Shown in pieces: positions 33,594 through 43,322 of a DNA stretch of 64,000 nt (the first letter of the stretch is position 1; the number at the start of each line of letters is the position of its first letter). Location of the stretch: assembly GCA_963854835.1 (NCBI GenBank), contig OY978525.1, forward strand, positions 62,377,355 through 62,441,354. The letters are read 5' to 3'. The stretch comes from Megamerina dolium (lineage: Eukaryota > Arthropoda > Insecta > Diptera > Megamerinidae). The position numbers and the translations under genes were made by a program. The notes below the pieces were generated by a model. The model did no database searches, had not been told where the DNA came from, and saw nothing but the letters and a program-made list of their open reading frames with translations.

Positions 33594-34070
33594 TACAAAA
33601 TGCAAATATTCATTAGAAATGTCCAGTTGGTTAATCATCAAAGCCGCACGCACCTCGACCATCGGAAAATTGGCCACAACACGAATCAAAGTTGTTCTAA
33701 GAGAATCAATGTTGGGATATCGTTTGTGACAAACCATCTCCTCTACAACTGATAACAATTTCTAATCTAGCGAATGAAATCAGGAATGCCAGAGGGACAT
33801 TCTTCAGCGGGAGTGATTGGTGGTAAGTGTTTTGGAGCCACTTTGGGGTCGATTTAGCTTAGATGAGCTTAGATGCTTACTTACATAACATTTTCCTACA
33901 CGGCAAACATTTTCTCATTTGTAAAATATTTTTCAGCGTACTTCACCAAAATACGTTTGCATTTTTCCCATACTATTTTTTTTTTCAAGGCTACTGTCAT
34001 CTTCTGCGTTTGAACTGTGCATGGATCGCCGGACCGGTGGCGATCTTTAACATCTCGTCTCCTTAAACAG
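33594..34070 (-). pseudogene. maT/mariner-type transposase remnant
   Basis: Minus strand. Near 34050-33990 is a DNA-binding linker-like segment (KDRHRSGDPCTVQTQK, compare the RPRSGRPRTVRT motif of this family). Near 33740-33610 is a C-terminal segment (MVCHKRYPNIDSLRTTLIRV, NFPMVEVRAAL) like the ending of DD37-39D mariner/maT transposases. The catalytic middle is missing or unrecognisable. No TIRs were seen. Confidence 0.55.
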
Positions 34071-34931
34071 TTTTATGTACCGGTAGATCAACATGCCACT
34101 AATTCACAATTATCTGGCGCTATAGTGATACGATTAGATAACGAACCACTCCATGGTGAAAGCTGAAATATTTAAAATACTAGGTACAAACTAACGTTTT
34201 ACAGGTTATATTTTATAAGCCATGTGGTATTAACGGGGCGTGTTCAATTCTTCTATTGGAATGGGATGTTCAGTGTTGTAACAGTATTTATGTCCCTATT
34301 GACACTACTTTACGGCCGAAAAATTTCCAATAAAATCAGGTATAGGGGATTGTTTGTATTGACCCCCTTAGCTCAAAACACAAATAACGACATTCGCCTC
34401 ACATCTTGAGAACACCAACCAAATAAAGCTAGAAATAAGATCGTAAAAGTACTAGCTAGCACCAACTGTGAAAAGGCAAGGAAACAAATTGCTGTTTAAT
34501 TTGGACACCACTAATAAGTATCATCCAATGACGAAACATTCAGACAAAACAAAACATCGCGTTATGCATCACAACAAAGTGCAATAAGTAGGCACACGAA
34601 GACGTCCTGCAACTAGAAACGTAAATGCTAAAAGTACGTGAACACAATAAATTACTTTCGCAATCATTTATACTGCCATGCCCCACGTACTGGGTAACCT
34701 GAGTGCACACACAACGACAAAACGACAAGATATGCAAGATATGACCTCCCCAGTTGAAGACTGTGAACGGTAGGTCATTATGTCCAGAGCCACTTTAGTG
34801 AAGCAAAGATTGGAGTGAAGCGTCTTTCCGTACTGCTACATGCACATACTGGCCAACGTCATCCCGGACCGGTGTTCTCGCTCGGACCATACACATAAGC
34901 ATACACAACCATTTAACCACATTATCCAAAG
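34071..34931. other. Unassigned sequence
   Basis: No recognisable gene or repeat. A 61-residue plus-strand ORF (34224-34409) and a minus-strand ORF (34540-34737) have no known motif. Confidence 0.45.
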
Positions 34932-34978
34932 TACTTACTTACTTATGTGTCCATAACAACCGAATATCGATTTAGGCC

Positions 34979-34979
<1 letters not shown>
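34932..34979 (-). repeat. RTE-like LINE 3' tip (minus)
   Basis: The reverse complement reads TCGGCCTAAATCGATATTCG, then GTTGTTATGGACACATAAGT and the (AAGT)n tail. This matches the 3' ends at 23412-23470 and 35357-35405. Confidence 0.85.
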
Positions 34980-35030
<51 letters not shown>

Positions 35031-35077
35031 TATATATACATATATATATATATACACATATATATATATATATATAT

Positions 35078-35134
<57 letters not shown>
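34980..35134. repeat. (TA)n microsatellite between two RTE ends
   Basis: About 150 bases of TA with CA interruptions. It separates the minus-strand RTE tip (left) from the plus-strand RTE end (right). Confidence 0.95.
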
Positions 35135-35136
<2 letters not shown>

Positions 35137-35139
35137 TAT

Positions 35140-35405
35140 ATTAGCGGCTGCGCTGGCTAGGTCGTGTCGAGCGAATGGAAGAACACGCTCCAGCTAAGAA
35201 GGTGTTATATTCGGAACCCGCTGGAGGACGACGCAGAAGAGGAAGACCAAACCTCCGGTGGAAAGACCAAGTACTGGAGAACATGACGGCGATTGGAATT
35301 TCTAACTGGCGCCAGCTAGCGAAGAACAGAGATGGCTGGCGAAGCATGTTATATTCGGCCTAAATCGATATCCGGTTGTTATGGGCACATAAGTAAGTAA
35401 GTAAG
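35140..35405 (+). pseudogene. RTE-like LINE 3' end (plus)
   Basis: Encodes the final stretch of the RTE-like protein: [38 protein letters not shown] and ISNWRQLAKNRDGWRSMLYS, then stop at 35361-35363. It ends with (AAGT)n. About 95% identical by eye to the copy at 23207-23470. Confidence 0.85.
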
Positions 35406-35752
35406 TTATATAAACATTCCATTTTATAAGTATAACAACAACAAAAACAAAACAGAAGAGCAAAATTTAAAATCAATGTGTTTACGTAGAAACGTTACTT
35501 GCAAGATATTAAAAACAAATACGGTTTGAAAGGCACTGTAGTGAAGGAAAAAACACAAAAAATTTATAAATACACAAGTACAAGTACTGTTAAATATAAA
35601 CGAATTGCAATTTACACAAGAAACTAGAATAAAATCTTAAGCACAACACAACAAAGGATTAATTTTTTTAAAAAAGAAGAAAAGCTATGATATATTAATC
35701 GATCAAATACTTAACTTCCTACTTAATGAGCACTATATAAACTTTTACCAAA
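35406..35752. other. Unassigned sequence left of pogo element
   Basis: AT-rich, nothing recognised. Confidence 0.4.
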
Positions 35753-35754
35753 TA

Positions 35755-38071
35755 CACTAGAGCCCCGACTTGCGTCGTCCCGATTTGCGTCGTTTCGATT
35801 TGCGTCGCTTTTTGAAAACTTGAAAAATTCGGTTTGCGTGATTGCAATTCCAAGTTGCGTCGGTTCGGGTTGCATCGTTTTGACCCCGAATTGCGTCGGT
35901 TCTATTTGCATCGTTTTAATTTCGATTTGCGTCGTTTTTTTTTCCGATTTACGTCGCTAAATACGGTTAAATTTTTTACTGCAGCATTGGTGATTACCAT
36001 TTTTAGCATTTGTAGTGTGTATAGTATTTAGCATCTTTTCTATCTTTTAGCATTTTTACAACTTCTGGCAACACTGATCGTCACCTGTACGTTCAGAAGT
36101 TTTCAAATTCCCTTTTCTTTGTTATATAAGTGGCGCTAAGAACAACTGTTTGGTTATGGTAAGAATTTAGTGTATGATTCGTCAAAATACCTTAAGGACG
36201 TAAAAAATGAGTCAAAGTAAAACAAAAGTAATAAGTTTGGAATTAAAATTGGACGTAATAAAACGTTTTAAATCGGGAGAAAAGGCTGTTAACATAGGAA
36301 GAGCTCTTGGACTAGCGCTTACAACAGTAAGAAGAATTTGCAACAGAGACAGTGATAAAATAAATCAATTAGCTGAAATTGTCACACCACTCCAATCTAA
36401 ACAAGATACTATAGCAAGAAATCCCTTATTGGTTAAGATGGAGTCCCTTCTTTCAATTTGGATATATGATCAAAATAAGCGAAGAATGCCACTGAGCAAG
36501 GAGGTAATAAAAAATAAAGCTATTTCTATTTACTCCGACCTTAAGAAAAATACTGCATCTAGTAGTAACGGAAATTCTGGTGATTTTGAAGCCAGCAACG
36601 GTTGGTTTAACCGTTTTAAAACAAATTTACATAATTTACATAATGTGGCATTAAAAGGAGAGTCAGCTAGTGCAGATTCAGTAGCTTCAGAAAAGTTTAA
36701 GCTTGAGCTGAAAGCCATAATTGAAAAAAGGGGGTATTCTGCTAAGCAGATTTTGAATACCGACGAAACAGGTCTTTTTTGGAAACGGTTACCATCAAGA
36801 ACTTACTTGTCAAAAAATGACCTGGATATAAAGCCGCAAAGGATCGGCTAACACTTCTTTTGGGCGGAAACGCAGAAGGAGATTTTAAATTTAAACCTTT
36901 TTTGATATACCAATCAGAAAATCCAAGGGCAATGAAAAGTATAAACAAAAGAGACCTCCCTGTACACTGGCGCTCTAATAAAAAGGCTTGGATGACCGCA
37001 ACCCTTTTTAAAGATTGGTTAGAAAATTGTGCCGTTCCTGAGTTAAAACGCTATTGTTCCTCTCAACAAATTGAGTTCAAAATGCTCTTGTTATTCATGC
37101 TCTTGTTATTCTTCTTGATTCAACAGACAAAAATGACAAACTCTCTATGAAAGACTTCTGGAAAAACTACAACATAGTGAAAATATAAATTTATCTTGGG
37201 AGGAAGTTAAGGCATCTTCCATGAAAGGGAGTTGGCAGCAATTATGGCCAGAACTTATTAAAGAAGACGAAGATGGTGCCGATGATATTCGAAATGTTAG
37301 CAATGAGTTGGTTAATTTAGCTAGAGAAGCAGAATTTGACGGAATGGAGGAAGATGATATTAATGAATTTTTGTTGTCTCACGATGAGGAGCTTGATAAT
37401 GAAAATTTATTAGCCAATGATATTCAGCATGTTTCAGAAGAAGATGTCATAATAAGTGATGATACATTAGAAGAAAAAAAATTAACAATCGCTAATATTT
37501 CCAAAGCTATGCAATTAATTTCCCATGTAATGGATATATTTTCTGAAAACGATCCTGACGAAAACCGTAGCAAGGGCGTAGCAGCATCCGTTGATCAAGC
37601 CATCAGTTGTTACAAGAAATATATCAACAAAAAAAATCTTTAAAAATTCAACAAACTTTAGACATTTTTGTTAAAAAAACAGTAAGACCATCCAATCAAA
37701 TGTATATAAGTGTTGTTGATTTAGATTCATCATCTGAAAAGAGCTCAATGTAAGCTAAATAAATTACAGTTTTTACAGATGTACATAAATGTAAATGAAT
37801 TTAATTTTTATGTTTTTTCTTAATTTATTGTTTTGTTATTTCTTTATAATAATTATAATCATTTGTTGCAGTAAATAAAATAAATGAAAATGTATTCATA
37901 CTTGTTTTTTATTTAAAAAAAAAAATGTTTTTTTTGCTTTGTTTTGAATATTTTCCCCAATAAATTAAATTACGGTGCATTTATATAGAAAAAGGTGATT
38001 CGATTTGCGTCGTTTCGATTTGCGTCGCGTTGCTCCGGTCCCCATTAACGACGCAAGTCGGGGCTCTAGTG
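35755..38071 (+). mobile_element. Pogo/Tigger-like element with TA duplication
   Basis: The 2317-bp element has ends CACTAGAGCCCCGACTTGCG (left) and the same sequence in inverted orientation at the right, flanked by TA (35753-35754 and 38072-38073). Tigger ends typically contain AGAG(C/T)CCCG. The left 200 bp contain about ten copies of a GATTTGCGTCG-like motif and the right end about three. This resembles a transposase-binding array. A pogo-type transposase gene lies inside. Confidence 0.92.
36207..37643 (+). pseudogene. Pogo/Tigger transposase, frameshifted and internally deleted
   Basis: DDE transposase with a CENP-B-type N-terminus (MSQSKTKVISLELKLDVIK, then IGRALGLALTTVRRIC). A second CENP-B helix-turn-helix follows near residues 80-160 (LLSIWIYDQNKRRMPLSKEV, SNGWFNRFKTNLHNL). 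The first catalytic Asp is in QILNTDETGLFWKRLPS. The frame breaks at about 36845 and continues as LTLLLGGNAEGDFKFKPFL, ENPRAMKSINKRDLPVHW and KAWMTATLFKDWL. Around 37080-37145 the segment that should hold the second catalytic Asp (DNAPGH-type) is replaced by a Leu/Phe-rich stretch. The C-terminal part (37221-37643, SMKGSWQQLWPELIKEDED and an acidic tail) is intact. Not functional. Confidence 0.9.
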
Positions 38072-38073
38072 TA

Positions 38074-38980
38074 TAACAAACTTGAACGAATTCACTAATA
38101 TTTCTATTTTGTACGAAAACACGTCTACACCGTTTGATAGCCACTTGATACTTTAATATTTTAATTTACCTGTTCGATCTATCGCTCAATCTTTACTTCT
38201 GTAAGGTACAAAGGGAAAGCAGTGTAAAATTGAGAGAATGTTCTTCCCTTCCATAACTCCTTTTATAATGTAAGGTACGTCTATTCCTAGTTCTCTTTAT
38301 GATATATGTGTTATACATACTCTATCTAATCTGCTTTACAAAATAAGGTAACAGCAATATAAAAGTATTTATAGTATTATACATATATGAATCTGCTCAT
38401 TTGAACTCTGAAAATATCAATATCTTAAGATCCCTTAAATGAAACATATGTTTAATGATTATAAAAAGGTTTTTATTTTTAAAATGTTAACTTATATCAT
38501 ATATATCAATTATCTAAATAATATTTTAATTTGAAGTTCACTGCTTCTTTTAATTTGTGTTACAAATATAAGGGATCTTAAAAATTATTTTCTTATATAA
38601 CACAGTGCGTCAGCTTTATCGGTAGTGGATGATCATAGGCTTGTTGGAAAGCTTGTTTCGTATACAATAAACTACTATCGGGGTTTTTTCTAGAATGATC
38701 TGGTTTTTTGTACAGCTCATTTTGATATTTATAGGATTTGATGGTAAAAAATGCTCTATAAATTGCTGTAAATTGTTTAGATGATTTTTGGTATGAGGAA
38801 TTCATTTTTATGCGTAATTCTAAACCAGATGGCGATGTAGTACATTTTTTTTTTTTTTGGTTTTGCACGTATTTTTGAAGTAAAATGGTTTTTAAAACTT
38901 TTTTTGTATCACATATACATTTTTAATGTTTATTTAATTTAATGTGATAGCTATGAGGTTGATATGTGTATGTGCATGTG
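38074..38980. other. Unassigned AT-rich sequence
   Basis: A minus-strand ORF at 38593-38868 (91 residues, starting with a poly-Lys run read from an A/T tract) has no known motif. A T-run lies at 38846-38859. Confidence 0.45.
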
Positions 38981-39067
38981 TGACAGCTAATGATGCTATT
39001 TAGATCTAGTGACAGCTAATGATGCTGCTTAGATCTCTTGACAGCTAATGCTGTTGCTAAGCCCAAG
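38981..39067. repeat. Tandem repeat, three units of about 29 bp
   Basis: TGACAGCTAATGATGCTATT, TGACAGCTAATGATGCTGCT and TGACAGCTAATGCTGTTGCT begin three consecutive units. The first two are nearly identical and the third has diverged. Confidence 0.85.
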
Positions 39068-39329
39068 CTTATCAACTATGTGGTTCGTATGTACGTGTGC
39101 ATGTGTGTGCATGCATATGGTTATAGCTCAGCTCTGTGCCCTGCAAGAAGCATATTGGCAAATTGATTAGTAATTTACTATGAGCCATGGTTGAAACTTT
39201 CCGTATATTTCCCAACCCATCTAAAGGGCATCGTGAGATTTTTGACCGTTTCGTTTCTTTTCTTCCCATATGTGTAATTTTACATCTCTCAATTTGAATA
39301 GTGCGAGATAAAACTATTTTTTAGCCAAC

Positions 39330-39523
39330 ACCGCAGAGACATTGCAATAGCAAAGTGGTTAGACCGAAGCTCTAAGTATTGCATTGTTACATTGCTTACC
39401 GATAGGTGGAGTACCATTTCAACGAAAAGTCCTTTAGATATTAAAATCCTGCTTCACAGCCGGGGATCGAACTCAGAACCTTCAGAACAGAACGTCAACG
39501 CGCTAACCAATGAGCTACGGCAA
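39330..39523 (-). repeat. tRNA-derived SINE, diverged subfamily (minus)
   Basis: On the minus strand a tRNA-like head (GCCGTAGCTCATTGGTTAGC; B-box AGTTCGATCC at 39464-39473) is followed by a body similar to the main family (CACCTATCGGTAAGCAAT). It then diverges into a different 3' part. The left edge is approximate. Confidence 0.7.
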
Positions 39524-39570
39524 CATTCAAAAATTCTGTGCATTTTGTATATGCCTATAACAATGGCAAT

Positions 39571-39925
39571 GGGTGCCGTAGCTCAGTGGTTAGTGTGTTC
39601 GCCTTCTGATCTGTAGGTCGTGGTTCAATCCCCGGCTGATGCATAACAAATTTAATATCGATAAGATTTTTCTTTCGAATATTACCCACCTGTTGGCAAG
39701 CAATTGGCAATTCTTCCGACAGTAACAACTTGCCATGAAAAAGCTTCTAAAAGAAATCTGTGACAAAGCTCAGAAAAAGTGATGTCACAAGTGTTCTGCC
39801 GTTCGGAACCGGTTAAAATAAGTAGGTCCCTTCTAATACTGTCCAAATTTAAGACACACAACAGTAATGGAAGAGAAGCTCGGCCAATGAGCCCTTTGGG
39901 GCTTTAAGTGCCACATATTTTTTTT
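39571..39925 (+). repeat. tRNA-derived SINE, most complete copy
   Basis: The tRNA-like head has an A-box (TAGCTCAGTGG, 39579-39589) and a B-box (GGTTCAATCC, 39622-39631). Then follow the shared body (CACCTGTTGGCAAGCAATTG, GACAAAGCTCAGAAAAAGTG, GATGTCACAAGTGTTCTGCC) and a tail (GAGAAGCTCGGCCAATGAGC). It ends in a T-run near 39918-39927. About 355 bp. Intact A and B boxes mean a potential Pol III promoter. It lies 47 bp from the minus-strand copy, head to head. Confidence 0.88.
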
Positions 39926-39927
39926 TT

Positions 39928-40561
39928 TTAATATTTATTTATAACAATTAATAATCACAACCTCAAAATTTTGTTCATTTTGTTTTTCTCAAAATTTCAC
40001 CAACCACATGCATGCAATGTGTGCGAGGGAGTTAGAATATTAAAAGAAATTGAAAAATTGCATGGTGTTTCATTCTGAGATTTTTTCATAGCGAATTCTC
40101 ACACGTAATATTTATGTATTAGTGACAATTGAAACATTTTACAAGTGTACTGTAGTTTCGGTCATTCGAGTTTTGCAGGGTGGTTTGGTATAGTGAGTAT
40201 ATGTAGGTGTGTGCGTGTGTGTATGGGCATAGCTTTAAGGGTGACACATATGCAGGGCTATTTATTGAAATGAGTTTGTTACTGAGGTAGGTGATGTCTT
40301 ACATTAGTAACGTATTTTTCTTTTTGTTTTTATTCATTTTTTGAGTGTGGTTTAAGCGAGGATCGATGGATTGAGTAGTGGATTAGAATGCTATTGATAT
40401 TAGGCTAAGTGGTTGGTATAGCATATGGATATACGCGTGTGTGTATGTAGGTATGTTAAGTATGGTCATAGCTATAGTAAAGGGTGACATACAGACTATT
40501 TAGATATTTATAGCTTTTATGTGCATATACGCGTGTATGTATGTATGTGTGTATGATTATA
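39928..40561. other. Unassigned, TG-rich with short diverged repeats
   Basis: Several GTGTGTATG runs. A recurring phrase (CATAGCT..AAGGGTGACA..ACTATTTAGATATTTAT) occurs near 40230 and 40465 and again at 43216-43260, to the right of the next element. This suggests an old tandem array split by an insertion. Confidence 0.55.
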
Positions 40562-43214
40562 CCCTACAAAAAATGCGACGTGTCCGGGATGTGCCCGGGA
40601 TCAGTCGCAAAGGAGCATGCGACTAATCGCACTTTTGATCTCTTTATATAGAGTGAACTGTTCCCTTTTATTCGAGCATGTGCTATGACAATAACAATAA
40701 CAATTGTACCCTTTTATACGCTAACGGGTACAAATGTGGATTAGCAGCCTTCTATAAATAGATTAGTCGCACGGTTCGAAATTCTCATTCAATATAATTC
40801 TCAAGTACATTTTCATTTCCACTATTTGACAATTTAACCATTTTTGCTCTTTGCCGCTATTCGCATCAAACTAATTTATTTTCATTTATTGCATTATAAT
40901 TCTCTTTTAAAAACTAAAACAAAAGATTTTTTAATTTGCCGTTATTTGAACCTGAGTACATAGTACAGATCAAACAACTTATTTTCATTAATTGCATTAT
41001 AAATTCCGATTCCCATATTTCAAATTTAAATGTGGAAATAAAATTTACGTATTTTTTGCTACTCTCCTCAGATTTGAACCTGGGCACCCAACATAGTGTG
41101 TCTTGGCTATCGTATGATCTACAAAAAAGCGAGAGAATAACAAATAGGAAATATAGTTTCATGGTAGCATTTTGAGTGATTGTGCAATAACTGAGTAAAT
41201 CGAATGCCATCGTATAAATTGGCTCTCTCTATGTAATATTTTAATCTCTATGTAATATTTTAATGAGTGAAATAAAATAGAAGCCATTGAAATGGTAAAA
41301 TATAGTTGCAAATTTTTGAGAATTTTGATACATGCACCACTAATGTTCTCTCTCCCTCTCTGTCTATCTTAGACTATTTTGTAATAACAATCTGGGTGAT
41401 GTTTGGATATGACAAAATATTTTCAATCATTATGTATATAAACTATTATAAGCGGAAAACAAAGACAATTATTCATTTGACATTTTCATATACTTATATC
41501 CCTATATAGAGATCACAGGAAATAATCAAGCCCATAATGGTAAACAATTTTAATTATTTTTTCCTATTTTCGTCTGCTCAATCTTTATTTGTACTATACA
41601 TATAACCATAAAATAAATAAAAATGTGCAGGAGAAAAATTTTGTACCCGAATTATATTTCTCTTAGGCTAAAAATATAAGATTTTTATTCTATCCAAATA
41701 TGTACATAAGTACATACATATCTGCAATAACAATCAAATTGAGAAGAACTTCACACGCATGTCAACCACCGTTTGCAAACTCTCTCAATTTCATTACTTT
41801 CTATTTGCCTATGTAAAAAGTATATGTACGTATGCTCAGCAAAATACTATATTTTTCATTGATAAATGCACTCAATCGGCAACACAACACTTGCGATTGA
41901 ATTTTTGGCATTTTTGAAGATTTAGTGATTTTCGTGCCATCCATTAGCAACCAAAATCAAAAGTAAGACACGCCAACACACCAAATTGTCCTATTGAAAT
42001 ACCTGGCAAATCGTGTAGGAAACACTGAAACAACCACAGATTCTAGATATATTTTTCCAAGATACCGCTTATCTAAAATCTATTTAGACGTGTATTTTCA
42101 CTGGTAAAATTAAAATTAAAATATTTAATTACCATATATTCAAAAAATTATTTTTTATTGGATAGAAATTTGTTGGCTACAAATCGTATAGCAAAAATAG
42201 AAATTTCTTTCGTGCAACGAAGGGTCTAAAATTAATTTCGATTCCCCGCATTTGATAAATAAGTATGTTTATTCATATAAAAATATTTCAAAATAAAATT
42301 TAAAAAAAAATATATATATATCTGTGGAAATGCGCGGAGTTTAAATATATTTTAGATCCGCGGTATCTTGGAAAAATATACGAAATATGCCGGAAAAAAA
42401 GGTAAGTTTTCATAAACGATTGGAACAAATTAAAGTTTTTTTTTGCTTCATATATTGTAATACGATCTAATGTACATACTATACTATAATACTATACATA
42501 ATACTATATTGAAAACCAAATTCTGAACAATGAAAAGAATGGCATTCCACAAAGAAATATTATAGAGTTCATGGATGATGAAGTAAATCTGACATCAGTA
42601 TAGATCTCAAAATGTAAGATTTATTAACTTATATAAACTTTTTACTTATATTCTATGGAAGAAAAAAGAACAAACTCTATACAACTCATTCCACCTTAAT
42701 GTGCTTGTACCTATACGATAAATATAAAGTGTACATATAGTATATCTTACTTACATACGTAAGTAAGATATATTTTTATATTTCAAGTAGAAAATGCATT
42801 CATTTTCATTGCCCTTCAATACCTTATGATCTAATCTTTGAGCAAAGCAATTAGACTAACAATAATAATAACCGCTTATTCTTTATTTCTTTCGATAGAG
42901 AGTGATAAAGAAACTGAAAATTCTTAAAATATATTTTGTGAAAAATTTGTACTCTATATCTTTTTGTCATTATAATCTCATTGATAATTCAGAGAGTGAA
43001 CAACTTTGATGGCAGCCGAGTCTACTCATAGAAAACTAAGTCACTCATAGATAATGTGTGCAACTATATTTTCTACAGATAAGTGGCGCTGCGTAATTAT
43101 CCGCCTACTTTTGTTATTTTATCCTCTTTATGATCTATTAACGTCGCTTTACCACCTATCCCTAAAGAGATTAATCCCAGATTACTCTCTTTAGTCGCAC
43201 AATGTTTAGCAGGG
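40562..43214. mobile_element. Putative TIR element with CCCT ends, no transposase
   Basis: The left end CCCTACAAAAAATGCGAC (40562-40579) resembles the reverse complement of the right end, CCCTGCTAAACATTGTGCGAC. Flanks TGATTATA and TAGCTATA match at 5 of 8 positions, a weak 8-bp duplication. GTCGCA-like motifs recur just inside both ends. The flanking sequence is the same repetitive phrase on both sides. No transposase motif was seen in 2.65 kb, so it would be non-autonomous. Confidence 0.4.
42043..42386. repeat. MITE with about 40-bp imperfect TIRs
   Basis: TATTTTTCCAAGATACCGC followed by ATCTAAAATCTATTTA at the left (42047-42085) is mirrored at the right (42340-42383). About 340 bp, AT-rich, no ORF. 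It lies inside the putative 40562-43214 element. Confidence 0.7.
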
Positions 43215-43322
43215 TAGCTATAGCATATATGTCGGACTATTTAGATATTTATGGTTTTTAAGGAGCATAAAAAAGATAAAGATATGAGTTACAGACTAGT
43301 TTGAGTCTTTAGGGAGAAGACA

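Noticed and set aside
38593..38868. 91-residue minus-strand ORF with an N-terminal poly-Lys run
   Set aside because: Starts in an A/T homopolymer, has no recognisable domain and no splice context.
39571..39645. Possible tRNA gene (A-box, B-box, tRNA-like arms); same at 28049
   Set aside because: The same head is joined to a conserved non-tRNA body in several copies, and the anticodon arm and acceptor stem do not pair well. It is a SINE head.
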